In this document: positions 34,661-45,143 of the stretch, one piece after another
Numbering within the stretch: the first letter of the stretch is position 1
Layout: every line of letters starts with the position of its first letter
Origin: Janthinobacterium lividum
GTDB taxonomy: Bacteria > Pseudomonadota > Gammaproteobacteria > Burkholderiales > Burkholderiaceae_D
DNA: 64,000 nucleotides
Direction: 5' to 3'
Assembly: GCF_034424625.1 (NCBI RefSeq)
Contig: NZ_CP139976.1
Coordinates: 1,612,001 to 1,676,000, forward strand
Translations under genes and position numbers: made by a program
The notes under the pieces: generated by a model
Told to the model about the DNA's origin: nothing
Database searches by the model: none
The model's input: the letters and a program-made list of their open reading frames with translations, nothing else

Positions 34661-35859
34661 AACTTCAGCTTCAGGCCATGGCGTGTGGCCAGGGCCGTGA
34701 AGAGCAGCATCAGGGCGGTGACGGCGGCGGCATTCCACAGGCCGGCCGCGCCGCCCGTTTCAAGATACGGCCACCAGAAGTGCGGCAGGTGCAGCACGGT
34801 TGCCAGTTGCTGCCACAGGTCGGGCACGATGTAGGCGAACAGGGCATTGGTTCCGGCGGGCAACAGCACCACCGCCCAGGCACGCCAGCGCCACACGTCG
34901 ATGACGACATAAAACACGAGGAACAGGGCCAGGATGATGGCGCTGCACACTAGCGTGTAGGATTCCGTTGCCGTGATCTTGTTGATGTGGTGATACGGCC
35001 GCAGCAGCAGGCCGGCCACCAGCAGGCCCAGCGCGAACCACGCCATGAAACGTATCCTCTGGGCATGGTTCAATGCCGCGCCACGCAGGAACAGCCGGCC
35101 CACCAGGGTACCGGCCAGCACATTGGCCGCCGTCGAACCGAGCACTTGCGGCACGTTGACAAACCCGTTGATACCCGCCGGCAGGAAATCCAGGCTGTCC
35201 GCCGTGCCGCCCATGTACAGCGCGATCAGCAGGGAAAGCACGCCCATCAGCGCCGTGCCGCTGCCCTGGCATGCCAGGTACAGCAGGCTGCACAGCAGGT
35301 AAGACCAGCCGATCATGCCGAGGATGCCCCACCAGGACGGTTGCAGCCAGGTGCTGGAAAATTCCGCATTCAATTCACCGCGGAACGTCGCCAGCAGGAA
35401 CAGCATCAGGGCGCCGCCCGCAGCCAGCTCAAGCTTGCCCGCGCCCTGGCGCCACAGCAGGATCATGGCCACGTAAAACAGCAGGAAATACACGGCGTGC
35501 GGCAGCAGCGCCGCCTGCGCATCGTAGCGGTAGGCGTTCGCCAGCACCACGCCGGCCAGCATCAGGCTGGCGGAGCGCCACAGCAGGCGTCCCAGCAGGG
35601 CTGGCGTGACGTGGCCGCAATGGCGCTGCAAGGCCAGCGGAATAGCCATGCCGACCATGAACAGAAAGCCGGGAAAGACCAGGTCCGGCATGCTGATGCC
35701 GTCGGCGCGGGGACCCGCATGTTCGAGCCACCAGGCAATGCCGGGCATGCCGGCCAGGTAGTTGACCCAGATCATGGTGACGATCACGAAGCCGCGAAAG
35801 GCGTCCAGGCTGGTCAATCGTTCGGCGGCGGTGGCGGTGGCGATAGTGGCTGGCGGCAT
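34657..35859 (-). CDS. Second HGSNAT/DUF5009-family membrane protein
   Basis: A 400-residue membrane protein paralogous to the NagX-like protein beside it. It has RLTSLDAFRGFVIVTMIWVNYLAG and DLVFPGFLFMVGMAIPLAL, with about eleven hydrophobic segments. It lies on the opposite strand and overlaps nagX by 4 bp at the stop codons, so the two genes are controlled separately. It starts directly after the terminator of the TPR-like gene. Role presumably in amino-sugar metabolism, by position and family only. Confidence 0.85.
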   Translation of the reverse strand: MPPATIATATAAERLTSLDAFRGFVIVTMIWVNYLAGMPGIAWWLEHAGPRADGISMPDLVFPGFLFMVGMAIPLALQRHCGHVTPALLGRLLWRSASLMLAGVVLANAYRYDAQAALLPHAVYFLLFYVAMILLWRQGAGKLELAAGGALMLFLLATFRGELNAEFSSTWLQPSWWGILGMIGWSYLLCSLLYLACQGSGTALMGVLSLLIALYMGGTADSLDFLPAGINGFVNVPQVLGSTAANVLAGTLVGRLFLRGAALNHAQRIRFMAWFALGLLVAGLLLRPYHHINKITATESYTLVCSAIILALFLVFYVVIDVWRWRAWAVVLLPAGTNALFAYIVPDLWQQLATVLHLPHFWWPYLETGGAAGLWNAAAVTALMLLFTALATRHGLKLKF

Positions 35860-35879
35860 GGAAGGATGAAAAAAGGTCG

Positions 35880-35918
35880 AAAAAAAAGCAGCCCCGGCCT
35901 GAGCCGGGAACTGCCTTG
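35880..35918 (-). terminator. Terminator of the TPR-like gene
   Basis: On the minus strand GCAGTTCCCGGC and GCCGGGGCTGC form a stem with a small bulge, followed by a run of T (the A run at 35881-35887 of the plus strand). Confidence 0.8.
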
Positions 35919-35940
35919 CGCATGCTGGACGGAGCGGGAA

Positions 35941-37248
35941 TTACTGTGCCGCTGCTGCCGGTGCCGCCGCTGCCGTGGCAGGACGGTTCAGCCACAGGAT
36001 CCAGTAGCGGGCCAGGTCGCCCACGCCGTCGCCGCCCTTGACCGTTTCCAGGACCTTGATGGCGTCATCTTTCTTGCCGGCCATGGCGTAGGAATAGCCG
36101 AGGCGCAGCTTGGCGTCTTCAGCACGCTTCAGGCCGCCCTTGGCGATGCCTTTCTGGATCAGGTCGATACCTTTGTCGAACTGGTCCATCGTCACGAAGG
36201 CGTAGCCCAGGTTGATCAAGCCCGTGCCATCCTTGCTCTTCATGGCCGACGCTTCGCCGCTGGCGATGTTTTTCGCATCGTCGGCGGCAGCCTTGTTGGC
36301 CTGGTCGCGCAGTTTCTTGTGCTTGGCGGCATTCGCGCCCGTGCCCAGCACGCCTTTGGCAAAGCCGGCGTCGAGGACTTTTTTCGCTTCCGTCGGGAAG
36401 GCATTTTGCAAGGCGATTTCAGCCATGTCGCTGTAATCTTGCGGCGACATGGTGCCGACGGCCTGGAATTGCAGGCGCAGCACGTCCAGCGCGAAGCGGT
36501 CGGAATAGCCGGCCTTGCCCTGCAAACGGCCCAGCAGGTCGGTCCAGTAGTCGTCCGACGGGTAGTAGCGCACCAGGTTTTCCATGGCGATCAGGTAGGT
36601 GGCCGGATCCTTGCTTTTCGAGCCCGTGTTGGCCAGCAATTGCAATTCTTCCAGGCTAGGTGTCTTGCCCGCTTGCTGTTGTGCCGTGATATCGGCCAAC
36701 AATTCCTGTTTTGCGCGCGCAAAGTCATTGCCCAGGTAATAGGCGCGCACGATGTACTTGCGTACGCTGGCGACATCGCCCGTTTCCGTCTGGTAGCGGG
36801 TGAACCATTTGATGGCGTTCGGGTAATCCTTGGCGTTGTAGTGGTAGTTGGCCAGCGCCTGGATGAAATCGCCCTTGACGTTCTTTTCCAGCTTGCCCGA
36901 TTCGATCACCGCTTCCAGTGCCGTCATGGCCATGGGCGCATTGTTGGTGGCCGATGCCAATGCCACGCGCAGGCGGTTCAGCACGAACGTTTCATACGGC
37001 GTCAGGGCTGGAATGGCGGCAGCCTGGTCGATGCGGCTTTGCACGTCGGCGTAGTTCTTGGCATCCATCGATGCCTTCACGGCGGTCGGATCGAGCAGCT
37101 TGAACACTTCAGGGCGCACCGATTCGGCCGGAGCGGCAGCCGCGGCGGCGGCTGGCTTGGCATCCTGCGCGTGCGACAGGGATGGCAGGACATTCAGGCC
37201 GATGGCGGCCAGGAGCAGGCTAAGACGGGCAAGACGGAATTGGGACAT
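35941..37248 (-). CDS. Periplasmic TPR-like repeat protein
   Basis: A 435-residue exported protein. The signal peptide is residues 1-28 (ending SHAQ), followed by an Ala-rich linker. Helical repeats with TPR-like spacing then run through the rest (for example GDFIQALANYHYNAKDYPNAIKW and AKLRLGYSYAMAGKKDDAIKVL), ending in an Ala-rich tail. TPR proteins scaffold complexes. Its place between the ABC operon and the HGSNAT-like gene suggests a link to chitin use, but it has its own terminator and a 159-bp leader. Function unknown. Confidence 0.82.
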   Translation of the reverse strand: MSQFRLARLSLLLAAIGLNVLPSLSHAQDAKPAAAAAAAPAESVRPEVFKLLDPTAVKASMDAKNYADVQSRIDQAAAIPALTPYETFVLNRLRVALASATNNAPMAMTALEAVIESGKLEKNVKGDFIQALANYHYNAKDYPNAIKWFTRYQTETGDVASVRKYIVRAYYLGNDFARAKQELLADITAQQQAGKTPSLEELQLLANTGSKSKDPATYLIAMENLVRYYPSDDYWTDLLGRLQGKAGYSDRFALDVLRLQFQAVGTMSPQDYSDMAEIALQNAFPTEAKKVLDAGFAKGVLGTGANAAKHKKLRDQANKAAADDAKNIASGEASAMKSKDGTGLINLGYAFVTMDQFDKGIDLIQKGIAKGGLKRAEDAKLRLGYSYAMAGKKDDAIKVLETVKGGDGVGDLARYWILWLNRPATAAAAPAAAAQ

Positions 37249-37407
37249 GGGTTATCCTTCAATCAATAACAAAAATACGCACCTGCACTGGCAACCGCAA
37301 CATCGTGCAGTGGCATTGCCAGAGGGGCAAGGAAGCTCGAAAAACACATTTCTGCCGTTCTGCCTGCATAGGTCAAACAGAAGCGGCATGATACAAAACG
37401 GCTATTG

Positions 37408-38541
<1,134 letters not shown>

Positions 38542-38555
38542 GGACTGTGCGATTC

Positions 38556-39914
38556 CTAGCTTGCGCTGGCCGGCGCGGACGTGGCGCCGGCGTCAGACTG
38601 GTCGGAGGTATCCTTCGGGCCGATGCGCATGAAGCGCGACAGGATCAATACGGGCACGGCCGACACCAGCACCCACAGGAAAAACGTCTTGTAGCCGAGC
38701 GCCGTCTGGATGTCGCCGCTGATCATCTTGAACAGCACGAAGCCCAGCTGCATCACGCCGGTGGCGAACGCATAGTGGGCCGTCTGGTACTTGCCCACGG
38801 AGACCACCTGCATCATGAACAGGATCAGGCCGACGAAGCCGAAGCCATAGCCGAACATCTCCACGCTGAGCGCGGCCGTGATCAGGGTCAGGTCGGTCGG
38901 CATGCTGTGGCTCAGGTAATAGAACACCAGGTTCGGCAAGTTCATGGCCAGGATCAGGAAGAACATGGCGCGCTTCAGGCCCAGCCACGAAGTGAAGTAG
39001 CCGCCGCCGATGCTGCCCAGCAGGAATGCCACGGTGCCGGCCGTGCCGTACACGGCGCCCACTTCCGTCGTCGACAGGCCCAGGCCGCCCAGTTCGCGTG
39101 CTTCGCGCAGGAACAGCGGGCCGATGGTCTGCACTTGCGCCTCGCCGGCGCGGAACAGGATGATGAAGGCGATCATGCCCCAGATGCCGGGCTTTTTCAG
39201 GAAGTCCACCAGCACGTCCCACAGGGTGCGGCTGATGCCGGCCACGCTCTTGTCGGCCACGGCCGCATTGCGCACCTGCGGCAGCGCCCACAGGTGGTAC
39301 GCGGCCAGCGACAGCATCATGGCACCGATGATCAGGAAGATCACCGACCAGGCGGGCTTGATGCCGATTTTTTTCTCCAGGTAGCCGGCCAGGATCACCA
39401 GGCCGCCCAGCGAGATGAACTTGCCCGCGTTGAAGAAGGCGCCTTGCCAGCCCGCGTAGGCCGCCTGCTGCTTGTCCGACAGGCTGGCGATATACAGGCC
39501 GTCGCAGACGATGTCGTGCGTGGACGAGGCCAGCGCGGCGACGAACAGCACGGCGATGCAGGCGGCGAACCACAGCGGCGTTTGCAGGGCCAGCGCGATC
39601 AGGCCCAGGCTCAGGCCACCGGCGAACTGGAACAGCACCACCATGGTCTTCTTGCTCGACGCCAGTTCCAGGAAGGGGCTCCACAGCGACTTGAAGACCC
39701 AGGCAAAGCCGATCAGGCCCGTCCAGCGGGCGATCTGGTCGTTCGGCACGCCCATGCTCTTGAACATCAGGCCGGCCACCAGGGCCACGGCGTAGAACGG
39801 CAAGCCCTGGGCGAAGTACAAGGTGGGCACCCAGGAAATCGGGCTGCGGACTTTTTTGCTGATGCTGATGCGCTGGTCGTGCATGGGGGCTTCCTTATCG
39901 AGAGACGTTTTCAT
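38556..39914 (-). CDS. AmpG-like MFS transporter
   Basis: A 452-residue inner-membrane carrier with about 12 helices, resembling AmpG muropeptide permeases: PISWVPTLYFAQGLPFYAV, the helix 2-3 region DQIARWTGLIGFAWVFKSLWSPFLE and STHDIVCDGLY. AmpG imports GlcNAc-anhydroMurNAc. Inside this GlcNAc operon the likely cargo is GlcNAc, chitobiose or a cell-wall sugar. Its start overlaps the MalG-type permease gene by 4 bp and it sits between the ABC permeases and their ATPase, an unusual mix of two carrier types. Confidence 0.9.
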   Translation of the reverse strand: MKTSLDKEAPMHDQRISISKKVRSPISWVPTLYFAQGLPFYAVALVAGLMFKSMGVPNDQIARWTGLIGFAWVFKSLWSPFLELASSKKTMVVLFQFAGGLSLGLIALALQTPLWFAACIAVLFVAALASSTHDIVCDGLYIASLSDKQQAAYAGWQGAFFNAGKFISLGGLVILAGYLEKKIGIKPAWSVIFLIIGAMMLSLAAYHLWALPQVRNAAVADKSVAGISRTLWDVLVDFLKKPGIWGMIAFIILFRAGEAQVQTIGPLFLREARELGGLGLSTTEVGAVYGTAGTVAFLLGSIGGGYFTSWLGLKRAMFFLILAMNLPNLVFYYLSHSMPTDLTLITAALSVEMFGYGFGFVGLILFMMQVVSVGKYQTAHYAFATGVMQLGFVLFKMISGDIQTALGYKTFFLWVLVSAVPVLILSRFMRIGPKDTSDQSDAGATSAPASAS

Positions 39915-40747
39915 TTGACTGCGCCGTCCATGCCGCGCATGAAGAAGCGTTGGGTAAACAGGAAGGCGAGCAGGGTCGGCACGATGGTGATCAGGGTGCC
40001 GGCGGCGATCACGCGCGTGCTGCTGCCGAAGGTGCCGCGCAAGTACAGCACGCCCACCGACAGGGGGAATTCATCGGGTTTGCTCATGACGATGGAGGGC
40101 CAGATGTATTCATTCCACGATTCGACGGCCGTCAGGATGCCGACGGTGGCCAGCCATGGCGTAATCAGCGGCAGCATGATGCGGCTGAAGATCACCCACT
40201 CGGTAGCGCCATCGACACGCGCCGCGTCGATCAGGTCTTGCGGCACTTCCTCGAACGCCTGCTTGAGCAGCAAGATGGCCACGGCCGTCACCACGTTGGG
40301 CAGGATCACGCCTGTGTAGGTATCGACCAGGCTCATTTGCGTGATGGTGATGAAGTTGACGAGGAAGTTGACCTCGGACGGCAGCACCAGGGTGGCGAGG
40401 ATCAGGCCGAACACGAGCTTGCGGCCACGGAATTTCAGGCGCGCCAGCGGATACGCGGCCAGTGAACACAGCAGCAGTTTCCAGAATACGGTAAACACGG
40501 CGATCAGCACGGAGTTCTTGAAGAACGACCAGATCGGGATCGCATTGAACACTTCGATGAAGTTGTCGAAGGACGGCGCCTTCGGCCAGAAGGTGGGCGG
40601 GAAGGCGAAGATATTGCCTTCCGTGGAAATGGCCGTCACCAGGGTCCACCAGAAGGGGAAGACGCAGACGACGGCGATCGCGCACAGCACGGCATAGTGG
40701 CCCAGTATGTGCAGGCGCGTTTTCAGGGAGCGGGAACGGGTTTTCAT
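39911..40747 (-). CDS. Sugar ABC transporter permease (MalG type)
   Basis: A 278-residue inner-membrane permease with six helices. The EAA loop (about residues 180-200: LIDAARVDGATEWVIFSRIMLPL), which docks the ATPase, is clear. Family: MalG/UgpE/CUT1. It follows the MalF-type permease by 12 bp and overlaps the MFS gene by 4 bp. The substrate is most likely GlcNAc or chito-oligosaccharides, from the operon. Confidence 0.95.
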   Translation of the reverse strand: MKTRSRSLKTRLHILGHYAVLCAIAVVCVFPFWWTLVTAISTEGNIFAFPPTFWPKAPSFDNFIEVFNAIPIWSFFKNSVLIAVFTVFWKLLLCSLAAYPLARLKFRGRKLVFGLILATLVLPSEVNFLVNFITITQMSLVDTYTGVILPNVVTAVAILLLKQAFEEVPQDLIDAARVDGATEWVIFSRIMLPLITPWLATVGILTAVESWNEYIWPSIVMSKPDEFPLSVGVLYLRGTFGSSTRVIAAGTLITIVPTLLAFLFTQRFFMRGMDGAVK

Positions 40748-40759
40748 GGTAATTCCCTG

Positions 40760-41629
40760 TCAGCGGTGCTTCGGTTTGAGGTAGCGCAGACACAGCAGGG
40801 CGATGCCGATGCAGAACAGCGAGACGACGAAGCTGGCCGCCAGCGCGCGCGGCAGTTTCAAGTGCTTGAGGCCCTGGTCATACGCGTAGTACAGCGCCGT
40901 GAAGGTGGAATTCATCGGGCCGCCCTGGGTCAGCACATCGACTTCCTGGTAAGCCTTCAGGGCCGCCAGCACGGACAGGATGGAGCACAGCATGATGGTG
41001 GGGCGCAGCATCGGCACGGTGATCTTCCAGAAGCGCTGCCAGCGGTTGGCGCCATCGAGCATGGCTGCTTCCTGCATGTCCGACGGGATCGATTGCAGGG
41101 CCGCCAGATACATCACCATGTACCAGCCCAGGCCGCGCCACAGGGTGACGAACATCACGGCAAACAGGGCCAGGCTGTCGTTCGACAGCCAGCCCACGGG
41201 CGCGTTCACCAGCTTCAAGGTCATCATCACGTAGTTCAGCGCGCCCTGTTCGTGGAACATGAAGCCCCACATGATGCCGACCACGGAAACGGTGGTCACC
41301 ACGGGCACGTAGAAGGCGGCGCGGAACAGGCGGATGCCGGGCAGGCGGTTGTTGACCAGCACGGCCAGCACGATGGCGCCCACCTGCACGAAGGGCACCA
41401 TCAGCAAGAACATCAGCGAGTTTTTCAGGCCCGAGACGAACATCTCGTTATTGAAGATGTAGCGGAAGTTATCGAGGCCGACGAAGCGCGTCTCGCGTAT
41501 CAGGCTGTAGTCGGTGAAGGCCAGCACGGAACCGTAGCCGACGGGCCAGAATGAAAAGGCGGCCAGCAGCAGCAGGGCGGGGGTGAGGAAAAGCCAGGCT
41601 TGCACGGTATGGCGGTGGGTAAGTTTCAT
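40760..41629 (-). CDS. Sugar ABC transporter permease (MalF type)
   Basis: A 289-residue six-helix permease of the CUT1 family. It begins HTVQAWLFLTPALLLLAAFSFWPVGY, a typical start. The EAA loop is DMQEAAMLDGANRWQRFWKITVPML. It pairs with the MalG-type permease just downstream. It follows the solute-binding protein by 7 bp. Confidence 0.95.
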   Translation of the reverse strand: MKLTHRHTVQAWLFLTPALLLLAAFSFWPVGYGSVLAFTDYSLIRETRFVGLDNFRYIFNNEMFVSGLKNSLMFLLMVPFVQVGAIVLAVLVNNRLPGIRLFRAAFYVPVVTTVSVVGIMWGFMFHEQGALNYVMMTLKLVNAPVGWLSNDSLALFAVMFVTLWRGLGWYMVMYLAALQSIPSDMQEAAMLDGANRWQRFWKITVPMLRPTIMLCSILSVLAALKAYQEVDVLTQGGPMNSTFTALYYAYDQGLKHLKLPRALAASFVVSLFCIGIALLCLRYLKPKHR

Positions 41630-41636
41630 GGCGTCC

Positions 41637-42896
41637 TCAGTGGCGCGGCAGGGTGGCCAGCTTGCGGTTCCAGATGGCGACGGCCTGGTCCAGCGCCTGC
41701 TTCACATCCTGCTTGCCCGTCACGCCCGCCTCGACGGCTTTCACCAGCGAGCGGCGCAACTCGTCGTAGTCGTCGATGCCGGCCACGTACAGGGTGCGCG
41801 AGTGGCCCATCGACAGGGCGCCGGCGGCCACCGCCTTTTCGGCCGCACCCGCGTTCTGCGGCGTGGCGAGAAAGAACGGGTCGGCCGCCGCTTTCACCGT
41901 GGTGGGGAAGACGCTGGCCTGCTTGGCGAAGGCCAGCTGGTTCTCGTCGTTCGTCAGGAAGCGCGCGAACTTGCCGACCGATGGCAGCTGGCGCGCCGGC
42001 ACGCCTTTCGGAATGGCGAAGTGTACCAGCCAGCCGCCGTCGGCGATGCCGGTCGGACCCAGCGGCGCGGGCGCCACGTCGGTGATGGCGTAGATGTCTT
42101 TCGCATCGCCGCGGATGCGCTGCATGGCCGTGGGCGGCGCCAGCAGCATGCCCAGGCGGCCGCCCTTGTAGGCGTCGATCACGGCGGGGAAATTGTCTTC
42201 GGCGAACAGGCTTTCCTTCAGCAGGCCGCCCACTTTATAGGTGTCGGCCAGTTTCTGCACCAGCGCCACGTGCTGCGGCGAATTGAAGACGGCGCGGTTC
42301 CCGGTGATGACGGCCAGGCCCTGCTGCATGAACAGGCCATCGATCTTCGAAAGGGCGGGCGCGATGCCGGCCTTGCCCGTGCGTTGCGCGATCTGCCGCG
42401 CGTACGCCAGTTGTTCATCGAGGCTGGCGGGGCCGCGCGTGAGGCCCGCCTGCCTGAAAATGGCGGTATTGAAGGCGATCACCGCGACATTGCTGTACAT
42501 GGGGAAGCCGTAGGTGGCGCCCTTGAAGCGCAAGTCGTCCAGGGCGCTGGGAATGTAGCTGGCGCGCGCTGGCGCGATCAGGCCATCGACGGGCGTGAGC
42601 AAGCCGTCGCGCGCAAATTCGTCGGCCCAGGGCACGTTCAGGCTGACCAGCGCGGGCGGCGTGCCGGCCACGATGCGCGTGACCAGCTTGGTCTGGATGA
42701 CGTCCCACGGGAAGTCGATCCATTCGATCTTGACGTCGGGATTCTGCGCCTCATAGCGCGCCACCACCGCATTGAAATACGGCGTGAACTTGGGCTTCAT
42801 GCTGAAGGTCCAGAATTCGATTTTCTCGGCAGCACATGCCTGCGGCGCGAGCAGGCCCGCGCAGGCAACAACCGCCAACAGTCTCTTGATCGTCAT
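41637..42896 (-). CDS. ABC sugar-binding protein (periplasmic)
   Basis: A 419-residue extracellular solute-binding protein of the MalE/UgpB family. Signal peptide (MTIKRLLAVVACAGLLAPQACA), then the domain start EKIEFWTFSMKPKFTPYFNAVVARYE. The ATG at 42896 has AGGA seven bases upstream; an earlier in-frame start lacks a signal peptide at its N terminus. First gene of the transport half of the nag operon. It is separated from nagB by 131 bp with a GC-rich hairpin, which may set the expected higher dosage of the binding protein. Confidence 0.93.
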   Translation of the reverse strand: MTIKRLLAVVACAGLLAPQACAAEKIEFWTFSMKPKFTPYFNAVVARYEAQNPDVKIEWIDFPWDVIQTKLVTRIVAGTPPALVSLNVPWADEFARDGLLTPVDGLIAPARASYIPSALDDLRFKGATYGFPMYSNVAVIAFNTAIFRQAGLTRGPASLDEQLAYARQIAQRTGKAGIAPALSKIDGLFMQQGLAVITGNRAVFNSPQHVALVQKLADTYKVGGLLKESLFAEDNFPAVIDAYKGGRLGMLLAPPTAMQRIRGDAKDIYAITDVAPAPLGPTGIADGGWLVHFAIPKGVPARQLPSVGKFARFLTNDENQLAFAKQASVFPTTVKAAADPFFLATPQNAGAAEKAVAAGALSMGHSRTLYVAGIDDYDELRRSLVKAVEAGVTGKQDVKQALDQAVAIWNRKLATLPRH

Positions 42897-42983
42897 TTTT
42901 ATCCTGGAGCGTGGCGCTCCAATGTCCATGAGTCCGCGGCGCGGGTACATGCCCTTGCCGTCGCTTATATTCGGGTGCTTCTG

Positions 42984-43020
42984 CCGGCAGCCGCGCCCCG
43001 TGCCGGGGGCGGGTTGCCGG
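42984..43020. other. Intra-operon GC-rich hairpin
   Basis: CCGGCAGCCGCGCCCC (42984-42999) and GGGGCGGGTTGCCGG (43006-43020) form a strong imperfect stem between nagB and the binding-protein gene. There is no T run on the minus strand, so an mRNA-processing or stability element is more likely than termination. Confidence 0.5.
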
Positions 43021-43027
43021 GTACTGC

Positions 43028-44050
43028 TTAATTGGTTTTCGTGACCTTGCTCAGGTGACGCGGCGCATCCGGGTCCATGCCGCGCGCGGCCGACAGTTTC
43101 GCCGCCATCACGTAGAAGGACTGGATGGCGACGATCGGATCGAGGTCCGGCGTGGCCGCCACGGGCAGGGTCAGGTCGCGCTCGGCCACATCGCTTGGCG
43201 CCGCCAGCAAGACCTTGGCGCCACGGCCGCGCATCTCCGTTGCCAGCTGCAGCAGGCCGGCTTGCGTCGGGCCGCGCGTGGCGAAAATCAGCAGCGGGTA
43301 ACCGTCTTCGATCAGGGCCATCGGGCCGTGCTTGATTTCGGCGCCGCTGAAGGCTTCCGCCTGCAGGGCCGAGGTTTCCTTGAATTTCAGCGCCGCTTCC
43401 AGCGCCACGGGGAAGCTGATGCCGCGTCCCACGACCATGATGTTGCGGGCCGGAGCCAGCACGTCGATGGCGGGCGACCAGTCGATGCGGGTCGCTTCGA
43501 GCAGCGCTTCAGGCAGCGCTTCCAGGCCCGCCTGCAGTTCAGGGTCGTTCTGCCACTGGGCCACCATGCGCGCGCCGGCGACCAGGCTGGTGATGAAGCT
43601 CTTCGTCGCGGCAACGCTTTGTTCCTTGCCGGCGCGCAGGGGCATGGCCCATTCGGCGGCGTGCGCCAGCGGCGACTCGATATCGTTGACCAGGGCTACG
43701 GTGGTGGCGCCGCCGTCGCGGAAGTAGCGGATCGGCTCGACCACGTCAGGGCTCTGGCCCGATTGCGAGATCGAGATGGCCAGGGTGTCGCGCGTCACCA
43801 GCGGTGACTTGTTCAGGGTCACCAGTGACATCGGCAGGGACGCGACGACACGGCCCAGGCGCGCCATGATCAGGTAGGCGACGTAGTTGCAGGCGTGGTC
43901 CGAGCTGCCGCGCGCGATGGTCAGCGCGGTCGAGAACGAGGTGCTCCTCAATTTGCGGCCCAGTTCCGCGTAGCGTTCCGTGTCGCTGGCCAGTTGCAGG
44001 GCGACGCATTCGGCGGCGGAAATGGCTTCTTTAAGCATCATTGAGGTCAC
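43028..44050 (-). CDS. nagB: Glucosamine-6-phosphate deaminase, SIS type (NagB-II)
   Basis: A 340-residue protein with two SIS sugar-isomerase domains (about residues 30-170 and 195-330), resembling the isomerase half of GlmS without the glutaminase. Such NagB-II enzymes convert GlcN-6-P to fructose-6-P and ammonia. Motifs include ARGSSDHACNY, SISQSGQSPDVVEP, VGRGISFPVALEAALKFKE and AEIKHGPMALI. GTG at 44050 is the likely start because GGAG sits at 44057-44060; this overlaps nagA by 20 bp. Last step of the pathway. Confidence 0.93.
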   Translation of the reverse strand: MTSMMLKEAISAAECVALQLASDTERYAELGRKLRSTSFSTALTIARGSSDHACNYVAYLIMARLGRVVASLPMSLVTLNKSPLVTRDTLAISISQSGQSPDVVEPIRYFRDGGATTVALVNDIESPLAHAAEWAMPLRAGKEQSVAATKSFITSLVAGARMVAQWQNDPELQAGLEALPEALLEATRIDWSPAIDVLAPARNIMVVGRGISFPVALEAALKFKETSALQAEAFSGAEIKHGPMALIEDGYPLLIFATRGPTQAGLLQLATEMRGRGAKVLLAAPSDVAERDLTLPVAATPDLDPIVAIQSFYVMAAKLSAARGMDPDAPRHLSKVTKTN

Positions 44051-45143
44051 AGATTTCTCCTTCTATATACACAGCTTTGAGTTTGAGATCGCGATCGAGT
44101 ACCACCAGATCGGCGTAAGTACCGGGGGCCAGCCGGCCGCGTTCTTCCAGGCCCAGGTAATCGGCGGCGTTGGTCGACACGCGCTTGGACGCATCGGCCA
44201 GGTCCAGTCCCAGTCCCACCAGGTTGCGCAGCGCCTGGTCCAGGGTCAGGGTGCTGCCCGCCAGCGTGCCGTCGGGCAGACGCACGCCGCCCATGCATTT
44301 CTGCACGGCGTGGCGGCCCAGCATGTATTCGCCGTCCGGCATGCCGGTGGCGGCGGTCGAATCGGTGACGCAGTACAGGCGCGGGATGGCGCGCAGGGCC
44401 ACCTTGATGGCGCCCGGATGCACGTGCAGCAGGTCGGGGATCAGTTCGGCGTATTCGGCGTGCGCCAGGGCGGCGCCGACCATGCCAGGCTCGCGGTGGT
44501 GCAGGCCGCTCATGGCGTTGAACAGATGCGTGAAACCCATGGCGCCGTGTTCCAGCGCGGCCACGCCGTCTTCATAGGAACCGAGCGTGTGGCCGATCTG
44601 CACGCGCACGCCGGCATCGGCCAGGGCGCGCACCAGGTCCAGGTGGCCGGCGATTTCCGGCGCGACGGTGATGACGCGCAGCTTGGCCAGGGTTTGCAGG
44701 CGTTCGATTTCGGCCAGGTTGGCGGCGCGCGCATAGTTCGGCTGCGCCCCCAGCTTGCCGGAATTGATGTACGGGCCTTCCAGGTGGGCACCAAGCACGC
44801 GCGCCGTGTTCGGGCGGCGGTGGTTGGCGGCGATGCCGATGGCCGTCAGGGCCATGTCGATATCTTCCGGCGGCGCCGTCATGGTGGTGGCCAGCAGGCT
44901 GGTGGTGCCGTGGCGCGCATGGATGGCCGCGATGGTGTAGACGGCTTCGCCGCCTTCCATGATGTCCTTGCCGGCGCCGCCGTGCACGTGCAGGTCGATA
45001 AAGCCCGGCAAAATATAGTCGTCGCTGTTGCCCGACGGGTGAAGGGATTCGCCCGTGATGCTGTCGACGCGCTCGCCGAAGGCGATGGCGCCGTGGATCC
45101 AGCCGCCGGGGGTAAGGATATTGCCTTTGATAGTGCTGCTCAT
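44031..45143 (-). CDS. nagA: N-acetylglucosamine-6-phosphate deacetylase
   Basis: A 370-residue metal-dependent amidohydrolase that converts GlcNAc-6-P to GlcN-6-P and acetate. Seen: the metal-binding HVHGG near residue 53, EGPYINSGKLGAQ, the GHT histidine, HLFNAMSGLHHREPG and the catalytic Asp in VTDSTAATGMPDG. Length is normal. The start overlaps the GntR gene by 4 bp and the stop lies inside nagB. Confidence 0.97.
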   Translation of the reverse strand: MSSTIKGNILTPGGWIHGAIAFGERVDSITGESLHPSGNSDDYILPGFIDLHVHGGAGKDIMEGGEAVYTIAAIHARHGTTSLLATTMTAPPEDIDMALTAIGIAANHRRPNTARVLGAHLEGPYINSGKLGAQPNYARAANLAEIERLQTLAKLRVITVAPEIAGHLDLVRALADAGVRVQIGHTLGSYEDGVAALEHGAMGFTHLFNAMSGLHHREPGMVGAALAHAEYAELIPDLLHVHPGAIKVALRAIPRLYCVTDSTAATGMPDGEYMLGRHAVQKCMGGVRLPDGTLAGSTLTLDQALRNLVGLGLDLADASKRVSTNAADYLGLEERGRLAPGTYADLVVLDRDLKLKAVYIEGEICDLNDA

